Notes: a model not told the origin generated them from the sequence alone. DNA of 5,071 nucleotides from Pseudomonadota bacterium (GCA_023423605.1 JAFAFF010000208.1:1-5071), one strand, 5' to 3'; shown: positions 1 to 5,071, counted from the stretch's first letter. Numbers and translations are program-made.

Positions 1-256
1 GGACTATGCGGTGAACGCCGGCGGCGTGATGAACGTTTCGCTGGAAATCGACGGTTACAACCGCGAACGCGCCATGCGCCTGATCCGAAGCATCTATCAC
101 AACCTCGGGCGGATCTTCGCGCTGTCACAGCAGGAAAACATCGCCCCGCAACGCGCCGCGGATCGCATCGCCGAAGCGCGCATCGAGGCGATCGGCCGGC
201 TGAAACTGCCGATGGGCCGCAGCACGCCGCGCCTGGGCGACCTGCGCGCAAGCTGA
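1..256 (+). CDS. Leucine dehydrogenase-like Glu/Leu/Phe/Val dehydrogenase, C-terminal part (5' end outside window)
   Basis: The reading frame is open from the left edge (first full codon at position 2, Asp) to TGA at 254-256, giving 84 residues. The visible part starts with DYAVNAGGVMNV. This matches the NAGG(V/I)xNV segment in the NAD-binding domain of leucine dehydrogenases, where the Asn-Ala-Gly-Gly stretch lies near the cofactor. It continues with YNRERAM (visible residues 19-25) and a helical tail with AADRIAEARIE (52-62), both characteristic of the leucine dehydrogenase branch as I recall the Bacillus enzymes. Family members reversibly deaminate leucine, valine or isoleucine to the 2-oxoacid with NAD+ in the cytoplasm, feeding branched-chain amino acid breakdown. 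The family is usually about 350-370 residues, so roughly three quarters of the gene lies outside the window. The catalytic Lys residues of the N-terminal domain cannot be checked. Valine or phenylalanine dehydrogenase specificity cannot be excluded from the C-terminus alone. The gene converges on the protease gene, with a terminator between them. Confidence 0.88.
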   Translation, partial: DYAVNAGGVMNVSLEIDGYNRERAMRLIRSIYHNLGRIFALSQQENIAPQRAADRIAEARIEAIGRLKLPMGRSTPRLGDLRAS

Positions 257-275
257 GCGCCCCCGGTCTTCGCTG

Positions 276-293
276 GCGGGCCCCGTGGCCCGC
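276..293. other. GC-rich hairpin in the convergent intergenic gap
   Basis: GCGGGCC (276-282) and GGCCCGC (287-293) pair perfectly as a 7-bp stem around the 4-base loop CCGT. It lies 19 bases after the dehydrogenase stop codon. No T-run follows on either strand, so by itself it is not a classic intrinsic terminator. It may add 3'-end stability or help the stronger hairpin at 313-331. Its function is inferred only from its structure and position. Confidence 0.5.
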
Positions 294-312
294 AATCCAC
301 ATCCGGTGGTCG

Positions 313-339
313 TGCCGGGTTCTGCCCGGCAACGTTTTT
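313..339 (+). terminator. Rho-independent terminator for the dehydrogenase gene
   Basis: TGCCGGG (313-319) and CCCGGCA (325-331) form a perfect 7-bp, GC-rich stem with the 5-base loop TTCTG. The spacer ACG and then T5 (335-339) follow. The arrangement fits an intrinsic terminator reading on the plus strand, 57 bases past the dehydrogenase stop codon. On the minus strand the hairpin is followed by CGACCAC with no T-run, so it should not work as an efficient intrinsic terminator for the convergent protease gene. Confidence 0.75.
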
Positions 340-353
340 CGGCGGCCGCCGTC

Positions 354-3215
354 TCAGAACCCCGCGCTGTAGCGCAATGCCGCCTGCGAAACATCCAGGC
401 CATCGCCGAAACGCTGGTCATAGCCGAACGACAGCCGTCCATTGCGGCCCAACCATGCTTCCAGGGCCACTCCGGCCAGCCCGGACGAGCGCGGCAAGGC
501 GCCACCGATCATCGGCGCCCAGGCATCGATTCCGGTGAAACTGGCCTGTGCGGAGAATCCATCGCGCGCCAGTTCCTGCTGCCATTCGGCATAGCCGCGT
601 ATGGTCAAGGCGCGCCACTGCCGCTCGCCGCGCAGGCCGGCGATCGCCAGGCTGCGACGTGCGTCGGTTTCCTGCGAACGCAGGCCGAACCCCAGCCCGC
701 CCTGCTCGGCGAAGCCATCCGAACGCACCTGCACATGGCTGGCGCCCAGATACGGTGTCAACGCGGCCCGCAGGCCTCCCAGGCGGACGCCGGATTCAAT
801 GCTCGCGCTGCCGAAGCGTCCGCCGTAGCGTGCGCCGGCGCTGAACGCGCTGTCGCCCAGCAACAACTGCCGGTCCACCTCACGCTGGAAATGTCCTGCG
901 CCCAGCTGGGCCAGTGCATATCCGCGGCCGCTGCTCCATCCGGCGTACAGCTGGCCCTGCGCCTGGCGATCACGCGTGCGGCCGTCAAGGCTGCCGCTGC
1001 CCGCCAGGCTGCTCACCTCACCGATCGCCAGGCCGACGACACCGTTGCCCGCCAGCGCATGCTCCTGGCCGACCATCCAGCCATGGGCCTGCGTTGCGTT
1101 GCCGGCAAATCCGCCCTGTCCGGCTTCGCCCAGCGTGCCTTGCCACGCGCCACGCAGCGACGGCGCGGCCTGCAGCTGGCCAAACCGGGAAGCGACCGCA
1201 CGCCGGCTCATGTCGATGCTGTCGAAGGTCGCCTGCATCGCCTGCCCATGCGCCTTGCCGGACAGGCTGTCCAGACTGGCACCGAGGCCCGCGATGCCTC
1301 CCCCCGCCTGCTGCAGTTGCGCCGCCGCGCTGGCGAACGCTGTCGCCTGCAGCGATGCATCCGCGTCGAGCACCTCGAACGCCTGCTCCACCCGCTGCGC
1401 GGCGCCGCGTGCCTGCGCATCGAACGAGGCCGCGCTGGCTACGGCGGTGACACTGAGGCGGGTGAGCTCCAGCCATGCAGTGTTGCTGTCATATCCATAG
1501 CTCGTTTCCAGCAGGCTGACCCCGTTCTGGCCGATCGCGGCCGTGCTGAAACCGCCGCTGAGCCCACCCTGCGCGTGGATGAGCGCCTGCCGGCTGCCGT
1601 TGGCCGGCACATAGCCGGCGATGGCACCGTTGACCAGCACGCCGCCCCCCTGTAGCGTCGCCGTGCCGGTCACCTTCAGCGCATTGACGCCGAGCGCGAT
1701 CATCATCTGCGCACCTTCGCGCTGCAGATAGTCGCCATCGATGGTCGCATCGGCGTTCGCACTGGTCAGGATCACGCTGGCACCGTTGTCGACATCGCCG
1801 GCCACCCGGCTGCTACCGGTCATGAACTGCAGCCCCGCACGGCTGGCACCGCCAGCCTGTGCGGCAATGAGGACATCGGAGGCCAGCGAGGCTCCTCCAC
1901 GCAGGGCCAGCGTGCCCTGTTCGATGCGTGTGCTGCCGGTGTAGGTATTGCGACCGGCCAGGTTCAGCGCCGCGGCGCCACGCTTGACCAGCCCTCCGGC
2001 GCCACTGATGTCGTTGCGCCAGATCGAATCCAGCCCGAGCTGGTTGATGGTCACGGTGGCATCACCCCAGTCGAAGCGCGCCGGCCCGTTGACGGCCTTG
2101 CCGACGTTCAGCAGCCCGTAGCCGAACACCGGGTCCACGCCGGCCGCACCGATATCGGTCGCGGTGCCCAGCAGCGTCTGCCGCACCAGATCGTTGCTGA
2201 AATAGGGAAAACGCTCCCAGACCAGCGCCGCTGCACCGGATACCAGCGGCGCCGCATACGAGGTGCCCCAGCCGTAATAGAACGACGCCGCAGCGGTGGT
2301 GGCCTGCGGATCCGGATACACCGCCGTGCCGGGAGCGGCCAGGCAATAGGCGGCCGCTTCACCACAAGCGTTGGCATAGTCCGCCAGCCGCGTGGGCTGC
2401 ACCGTGTCCACCGCCGTCACCGCCAGCCAGCCCCGTGCCAGGTCGGCGGCCGGCAGCGTACCGCCGGGACCTGGACGGCTGGGCAGCGCGGCCATGTTCG
2501 ATGGCGTGCTCCTGCCATCGTTGCCGGTGGCGAAAACCACCAGCCCATCGTTGCCGAGGATGAACGGCCGGTACTCCGCGGCGATCTGCGCGGTGGCGGC
2601 CGGGTTGGTCCAGTACAATCCGCCCCAGGAATTGTTCATGATGCGCACCCCGGCATCCACCAGGTCGCGATGCACGGGGGCCAGGCCCAGCGGACCGTCC
2701 ACCTGGTTGCCGTTCCCCGAGCCATCGTCGCTGGGCCGCGTGTCGGCGATGATGCGCGCCGATACCAGCTGCGCGCCAGGCGCAACGCCGACCTGGTTGC
2801 CCGCGTAGCTGCCGCCGGCAGCCAGCATGGCCACGGTGGTGCCATGCCCTACCACGTCGTCACGGCCAAGGTCGTTCACGCGCGGGTCCACATAGGTGTA
2901 GCTGCCTGCGACCCGGCCGGCCAGCGCCGGATGACTGCGGTTTATGCCGGAATCCACGATGCCGATGCGCACGCCCTGCCCGGTCAGGCCGGTAGCGAGC
3001 GCATTGATGGCCGTGAGGTGTCCCTGCAGCGTCGGCTGCGCCGGCCTGACCGGTTCCGGCGGCGGCGTGGGCGGCGTGGTCGGTGGTGGCGCCGTCGGCG
3101 GTGGAGCGGGCGGGTCCACCCGTACGTTGCCGCCCCCGCCACCGCCGCCACACGCCGTCACGGCCAGGGCAAGCGCCGTTGCCAGCGCCGACTTCATCGC
3201 AGATGCCTGTTTCAT
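354..3215 (-). CDS. Lipid-anchored subtilisin-like (S8) serine protease autotransporter
   Basis: The product is 953 residues and is predicted to be a surface protease that inserts its own C-terminal barrel in the outer membrane. A short signal peptide ends in the lipobox V19-T-A-C22, so Cys22 should be lipidated; Gly at +2 fits outer-membrane sorting. Seven glycines (23-29) and a Pro-rich linker (about 35-58) follow. The S8 domain (about 78-375) has the full triad: Asp88 in GIVDSG, His124 in GHGTTVA and Ser319 in GTSYAAP. Asn232 in ATGNDG is the likely oxyanion residue. Cys284 and Cys291 could form a disulfide. Residues about 403-438 match the passenger-associated autotransporter beta-strand repeat (GGLVKRG, then NTYTGSTRIEQGTLAL). 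From about 675 to the end is an autotransporter barrel with the terminal aromatic residue RYSAGF. I chose the ATG at 3213-3215 because GGGGA lies 6 bases upstream and the lipobox follows directly. An in-frame ATG at 3195-3197 (Met7) would give a 15-residue signal peptide and is possible. Upstream in-frame codons add no signal-like sequence. Known lipidated relatives in design are NalP (Neisseria) and SphB1 (Bordetella), which cleave other surface proteins. The substrate here is unknown. Confidence 0.93.
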   Translation of the reverse strand: MKQASAMKSALATALALAVTACGGGGGGGNVRVDPPAPPPTAPPPTTPPTPPPEPVRPAQPTLQGHLTAINALATGLTGQGVRIGIVDSGINRSHPALAGRVAGSYTYVDPRVNDLGRDDVVGHGTTVAMLAAGGSYAGNQVGVAPGAQLVSARIIADTRPSDDGSGNGNQVDGPLGLAPVHRDLVDAGVRIMNNSWGGLYWTNPAATAQIAAEYRPFILGNDGLVVFATGNDGRSTPSNMAALPSRPGPGGTLPAADLARGWLAVTAVDTVQPTRLADYANACGEAAAYCLAAPGTAVYPDPQATTAAASFYYGWGTSYAAPLVSGAAALVWERFPYFSNDLVRQTLLGTATDIGAAGVDPVFGYGLLNVGKAVNGPARFDWGDATVTINQLGLDSIWRNDISGAGGLVKRGAAALNLAGRNTYTGSTRIEQGTLALRGGASLASDVLIAAQAGGASRAGLQFMTGSSRVAGDVDNGASVILTSANADATIDGDYLQREGAQMMIALGVNALKVTGTATLQGGGVLVNGAIAGYVPANGSRQALIHAQGGLSGGFSTAAIGQNGVSLLETSYGYDSNTAWLELTRLSVTAVASAASFDAQARGAAQRVEQAFEVLDADASLQATAFASAAAQLQQAGGGIAGLGASLDSLSGKAHGQAMQATFDSIDMSRRAVASRFGQLQAAPSLRGAWQGTLGEAGQGGFAGNATQAHGWMVGQEHALAGNGVVGLAIGEVSSLAGSGSLDGRTRDRQAQGQLYAGWSSGRGYALAQLGAGHFQREVDRQLLLGDSAFSAGARYGGRFGSASIESGVRLGGLRAALTPYLGASHVQVRSDGFAEQGGLGFGLRSQETDARRSLAIAGLRGERQWRALTIRGYAEWQQELARDGFSAQASFTGIDAWAPMIGGALPRSSGLAGVALEAWLGRNGRLSFGYDQRFGDGLDVSQAALRYSAGF

Positions 3216-3221
3216 CCTGAG

Positions 3222-3226
3222 TCCCC
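3222..3226 (-). promoter_or_regulatory. Ribosome-binding site of the protease autotransporter
   Basis: On the minus strand GGGGA lies 6 bases before the ATG at 3213-3215. It is a moderate match to a Shine-Dalgarno sequence. It supports the start that gives a compact lipoprotein signal peptide over the longer upstream reading frame. A weaker CAGG also precedes the alternative ATG at 3195-3197, so the exact start is not settled. I see no convincing -10/-35 pair for this gene in the 188-bp divergent gap. Confidence 0.45.
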
Positions 3227-3304
3227 GTCCATCAAATCCCGCTGTCACGCCCCATCGCGCCGTCGCGCCACCCCGCGTGCCACCGGCGGCCATCGACGAC
3301 CCCC

Positions 3305-3310
3305 TATACT
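3305..3310 (+). promoter_or_regulatory. Candidate -10 element for the thiolase gene
   Basis: TATACT matches five of six positions of the sigma-70 -10 consensus. It lies in the divergent gap, 93 bases before the thiolase ATG, so the leader would be about 85-90 bases. No recognisable TTGACA lies 16-18 bases upstream (the area reads ACCGGCGG). Transcription may therefore need an activator or rely on a weak -35, which is common in GC-rich gammaproteobacteria. This is a sequence match only. Confidence 0.45.
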
Positions 3311-3403
3311 GGGCGTCCCCCACGCAGTCTGCCGGGATTCGCGGCACCTTCCAACGCCTTGCGTCTCCTTTTCCGAATTTGCTCACGCAACAACGAGATT
3401 GCC

Positions 3404-4579
3404 ATGTCCAACATCGTCATCGCCGCCGCCAAGCGCACTGCCATCGGCTCCTTCCTCGGCCAGTTCAACGGCGTGCCCACCCCGACCCTGGGCGCGGCCG
3501 CCATCGCCGCCGCGCTGCAACAGTCCGGCGTGCCGGCCAGCGACGTTTCCGAAGTCATCATGGGCTGCGTGCTGCCGGCGAACCTCGGCCAGGCCCCCGC
3601 CCGCCAGGCTGCCATCGCCGCCGGCCTGCCCCTGTCCACCGGCGCCACCACCCTCAACAAGGTCTGCGGTTCGGGCATGAAAGCCATCATGCTCGGCCAC
3701 GATCTGATCAAGGCCGGTTCGGCCAGCATCGTGGTGGCCGGCGGCATGGAATCGATGTCCAACGCGCCGCACATGCTGCCCAATTCGCGCACCGGCAACC
3801 GTTTCGGCAATTTCCAGGCCGTGGACCACATGGCCCACGATGGCCTGGTCAATGCCTATGACGGCAAGGCCATGGGCGAGTTCGCCGAATGCGCGGTGGA
3901 CAAGTACCAGTTCAGCCGCGAAGAGCAGGATGCCTATGCGATCGAATCGGTGACGCGTGCCCAGGCCGCGCAGGCCAACGGCGCGTTTGCCGAGGAGATC
4001 GTCGCGGTCAAGGTGGCCACCCGCAAGGGCGAGATCGACGTGTCCACCGACGAACAGCCCGGCCGCGCGGACATCGCGAAGATTCCCACCCTGCGCCCGG
4101 CCTTCAGGAAGGATGGCAGCGTGACCGCCGCCAGTTCGTCCAGCATTTCCGACGGCGCCGCGGCCGTCCTGCTGCTGGCCGAGGACGACGCCAGGGCGCG
4201 CGGCCTGCAGCCGCTGGCGCGCATCGTTGGCCACGCCACCCACTCGCAGGAACCGGAATGGTTCACCACCGCTCCCATCGGCGCGATCAATGCACTGCTG
4301 GCGAAAACCGGCTGGGATCTGGATATGATCGATCTGTTCGAGGTCAACGAAGCCTTCGCCGTGGTGGCGATGGCGCCGATGCGCGAACTGGGCATTCCGC
4401 ATGACCGCCTGAACGTCAATGGCGGCGCCTGCGCACTGGGCCATCCGATCGGCGCATCCGGTGCCCGGCTGGTGGTGACGCTGGTACATGCCTTGCGCAG
4501 CCGCGGCGGCACGCGCGGCATCGCAACGTTGTGCATTGGCGGCGGCGAAGCGACAGCCATCGCCATCGAATTGATTTGA
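3404..4579 (+). CDS. Acetyl-CoA C-acetyltransferase (thiolase family)
   Basis: The 391-residue product has the usual length and all hallmarks of a degradative/biosynthetic thiolase acting in the cytoplasm. It reversibly condenses two acetyl-CoA to acetoacetyl-CoA, or cleaves 3-ketoacyl-CoA. The nucleophilic Cys88 lies in NKVCGSGMKA. NEAF (315-318) carries the oxyanion Asn. His347 is in CALGHPIGASG and the second catalytic Cys377 is in TLCIGGGEA. GGMESMSNAPH (113-123) is the usual loop sequence. These positions are within one residue of the Zoogloea enzyme (Cys89, His348, Cys378, from memory). The TAGNAS-type segment reads TAASSSSISDGAAAV (241-255), a variant I take to be natural. The ATG at 3404 was chosen because the family N-terminus starts there and GAGA lies 5 bases upstream. 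The TTG at 3359 would add 15 residues unlike the family. No beta-oxidation, polyhydroxybutyrate or CoA-transferase gene lies next to it, so its pathway (ketogenic amino acid breakdown, short-chain fatty acid use or other) is open. Homologues are annotated variously as atoB, phbA or thlA. Longer-chain specificity cannot be excluded. Confidence 0.92.
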   Translation: MSNIVIAAAKRTAIGSFLGQFNGVPTPTLGAAAIAAALQQSGVPASDVSEVIMGCVLPANLGQAPARQAAIAAGLPLSTGATTLNKVCGSGMKAIMLGHDLIKAGSASIVVAGGMESMSNAPHMLPNSRTGNRFGNFQAVDHMAHDGLVNAYDGKAMGEFAECAVDKYQFSREEQDAYAIESVTRAQAAQANGAFAEEIVAVKVATRKGEIDVSTDEQPGRADIAKIPTLRPAFRKDGSVTAASSSSISDGAAAVLLLAEDDARARGLQPLARIVGHATHSQEPEWFTTAPIGAINALLAKTGWDLDMIDLFEVNEAFAVVAMAPMRELGIPHDRLNVNGGACALGHPIGASGARLVVTLVHALRSRGGTRGIATLCIGGGEATAIAIELI

Positions 4580-4621
4580 CTGGGTTTAACTCCCGTTTCG
4601 CAAAACTGAATGCGGGATCGC

Positions 4622-4649
4622 TTGACAGCCTATCGTGGCTTGTCATCAT
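4622..4649 (+). promoter_or_regulatory. Sigma-70-type promoter of the Ala-rich lipoprotein gene
   Basis: A perfect -35 box TTGACA (4622-4627) is followed after 16 bases by CATCAT (4644-4649), which matches four of six -10 positions. Transcription would start near 4655-4657, giving a 5' leader of about 46 bases. A second, weaker pair, TTGGCG (4651-4656) and CCTAAT (4675-4680) with an 18-base spacer, would start transcription only about 15 bases before the ATG and is less likely. The perfect -35 box fits a strongly expressed gene and suggests transcription independent of the thiolase, whose stop codon is 42 bases upstream. Confidence 0.6.
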
Positions 4650-4652
4650 GTT

Positions 4653-4676
4653 GGCGGCGCGCAACTGCGCGTTGCC
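4653..4676 (+). promoter_or_regulatory. Strong stem-loop in the lipoprotein mRNA leader
   Basis: GGCGGCGCGC (4653-4662) pairs with GCGCGTTGCC (4667-4676) around the loop AACT. This gives a 10-bp RNA stem with eight Watson-Crick and two G-U pairs. The foot of the stem coincides with the transcription start expected from the TTGACA promoter. It ends 10 bases before the ribosome-binding site, which it leaves free. No T-run follows (TAATCTAAC), so a terminator for the thiolase is unlikely. A 5'-terminal hairpin that protects mRNA from decay, as known for ompA in Escherichia coli, is the best-fitting reading. A DNA operator is the alternative. Confidence 0.55.
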
Positions 4677-4686
4677 TAATCTAACG

Positions 4687-4692
4687 ACGAGG
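4687..4692 (+). promoter_or_regulatory. Ribosome-binding site of the Ala-rich lipoprotein
   Basis: ACGAGG lies 9 bases before the ATG at 4702-4704. It sits just after the leader hairpin in an AT-richer, probably unpaired stretch. It fixes the start at 4702 and excludes the in-frame upstream extension through the promoter region. Confidence 0.6.
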
Positions 4693-4701
4693 ATTCACCT
4701 A

Positions 4702-5043
4702 ATGAGCATCAACAAGCTGCTGGTTGCTATGTCCCTGGCCCTGGCCCTGGCTGCCTGCTCGAAGCAGGAAGCCGCCCAGGACGCCGCCGCTTCGGCCAAC
4801 GAAGCCGCCACCGAAGCCCAGGCTGCCGCTGACCAGGCTGCTGCTGCCGGTTCGCAGACCGCCGACGCTGCCCAGCAGGCCGCCGACACCGCTGCTACCG
4901 CTGCTGACGCTTCGGCTGATGCCGCTGCCCAGGCTGCCGGCGCTGCGACCGACGCTGCTGCCGACGCCGCTGCCGACGCCGCCAAGGCTGCCGAAGGCAC
5001 CGCCGAGCAGGCCAAGGACGCTGCTGAAGAAGCCAAGAAGTAA
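4702..5043 (+). CDS. Small Ala-rich outer-membrane lipoprotein (Lpp/OprI-like architecture)
   Basis: The product is 113 residues. A classic lipoprotein signal peptide (MSINKLLVAM, then SLALALAA) ends in the lipobox L16-A-A-C19; Ser at +2 fits outer-membrane localisation. The mature 95 residues are about half alanine (49 by my count). The rest is almost only Asp, Glu, Gln, Lys, Thr, Ser, Gly and Asn, with no aromatic residue, no proline and no further cysteine. The mature part is acidic (about 17 acidic to 5 Lys). It should be one long helix, with Ala, or a single Ser, at 4-3-4-3 spacing across mature residues 39-71, which suits a tightly packed coiled coil. It ends EEAKK. Lpp of enterics and OprI of Pseudomonas share this plan: lipid anchor, short Ala-rich helix, C-terminal Lys, which in Lpp is linked to peptidoglycan. 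I recognise the plan, not a specific family, and Ala-rich composition makes homology hard to judge. A stress- or stationary-phase lipoprotein of unrelated function is possible. The gene has its own promoter, leader hairpin and ribosome-binding site, and ends with tandem stops TAA TAA. Confidence 0.85.
   Translation: MSINKLLVAMSLALALAACSKQEAAQDAAASANEAATEAQAAADQAAAAGSQTADAAQQAADTAATAADASADAAAQAAGAATDAAADAAADAAKAAEGTAEQAKDAAEEAKK
4957..4980 (+). repeat. Perfect 12-bp tandem repeat inside the lipoprotein gene
   Basis: GCTGCCGACGCC occurs twice head to tail (4957-4968, 4969-4980), in frame, encoding Ala-Ala-Asp-Ala twice. Imperfect copies of the same GCT/GCC/GAC codon pattern continue on both sides. 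Because the unit is four codons, gain or loss of a copy would keep the frame and change helix length by four residues. With such low codon diversity, short repeats are also expected by chance. Confidence 0.6.
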
Positions 5044-5057
5044 TAACTTCTTTCTTC
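5029..5057 (+). other. Hairpin spanning the lipoprotein stop codon
   Basis: AAGAAGT (5035-5041) pairs with ACTTCTT (5046-5052) around AATA. After a small internal loop (CC against T), GAAG (5029-5032) pairs with CTTC (5054-5057). The structure totals 11 bp and covers the last codons and both TAA stops. It is AT-rich, and no T-run follows before the window ends, so it is not a standard intrinsic terminator. It may mark the 3' end region or simply result from the GAAGAAG and AAGAAG Lys/Glu codons meeting a pyrimidine-rich 3' region. Confidence 0.35.
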
Positions 5058-5071
5058 ACGCTGTTCTGGAA

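Noticed and set aside
285..1655. A 456-codon open frame on the plus strand opposite the protease gene
   Set aside because: It runs antisense to a gene with an intact catalytic triad and barrel. Its translation is low-complexity Arg/Ala/Gln-rich with no domain, which is the usual shadow frame in GC-rich DNA.
3127..3152. The Gly7 codon run after the lipidated Cys as a phase-variable tract, as in Neisseria nalP
   Set aside because: The glycine codons are mixed (GGC, GGT, GGG) and the longest G run is only five bases, too short for a typical slippage switch.
3231..3236. TTTGAT on the minus strand as the -10 of the protease gene
   Set aside because: It would start transcription about 8 bases from the ATG, inside or after the ribosome-binding site, and it has no -35 match.
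3330..3346. Inverted repeat TGCCG-N7-CGGCA in the thiolase leader as an operator
   Set aside because: The arms are only 5 bp in GC-rich DNA, near what chance gives. No second copy or matching regulator gene is seen in the window.
3354..3390. Alternative pairing of ACGC, TTGCGT and ACGCAA before the thiolase start as a riboswitch-like leader
   Set aside because: The stems are 4-6 bp with a 20-base loop, and no conserved aptamer core is recognisable.
2670..3861. Overlapping plus-strand open frames of 305 and 336 codons crossing the protease start, the divergent gap and the thiolase start
   Set aside because: They cross a promoter region and two well-supported gene starts, and give Arg/Pro-rich or low-complexity sequence without domains.
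3383..4489. A 368-codon open frame on the minus strand opposite the thiolase gene
   Set aside because: The translation is rich in Gly, His and Asp in the pattern expected from the complement of thiolase codons. It shows no motif, and the opposite strand carries all thiolase active-site motifs.
4582..4617. Possible terminator after the thiolase (TCCCGT/GCGGGA)
   Set aside because: The stem is five Watson-Crick pairs plus one G-U with a 15-base loop and no T-run after it. It is too weak to call.

Overview
This is a GC-rich window with three complete genes and the 3' end of a fourth. It looks like a chromosome segment of a gammaproteobacterium of the Xanthomonas/Stenotrophomonas type. That placement is an inference from base composition, the strong codon bias toward G/C-ending codons, and the set of proteins: a leucine-dehydrogenase-like enzyme, an S8-protease autotransporter, a thiolase and an Ala-rich small lipoprotein. 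No database search was possible. I see no transposase, integrase, CRISPR array, tRNA or rRNA, and nothing that marks the segment as recently acquired.

Layout. Positions 1-256 (+) hold the last 84 residues of a Glu/Leu/Phe/Val dehydrogenase, most like leucine dehydrogenase. A convergent 97-bp gap (257-353) follows, with two GC hairpins; the second is followed by T5 and is a good intrinsic terminator for the dehydrogenase. Positions 354-3215 (-) encode a 953-residue subtilisin-type autotransporter with an intact Asp/His/Ser triad, a passenger beta-strand repeat and a C-terminal outer-membrane barrel. Unusually for an autotransporter, it starts with a lipoprotein signal peptide. A 188-bp divergent gap (3216-3403) carries a TATACT -10 element facing the thiolase. 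Positions 3404-4579 (+) encode a complete acetyl-CoA acetyltransferase-type thiolase. A 122-bp gap (4580-4701) contains a TTGACA promoter, a strong 10-bp hairpin placed where transcription should begin, and a good ribosome-binding site. Positions 4702-5043 (+) encode a 113-residue, extremely Ala-rich outer-membrane lipoprotein.

The genes look like independent transcription units rather than one pathway. The dehydrogenase (branched-chain amino acid deamination) and the thiolase (acetoacetyl-CoA/acetyl-CoA interconversion) both touch carbon and ketogenic amino acid catabolism, but they are separated by the opposite-strand protease gene. Two of the four products are predicted to be lipid-anchored in the outer membrane: the protease and the small lipoprotein.

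I did not find a clear new multi-gene system. The points most worth a second look are the lipid-anchored subtilase autotransporter, the Lpp/OprI-like Ala-rich lipoprotein ending in Lys-Lys, and the stem-loop at the predicted 5' end of its mRNA.
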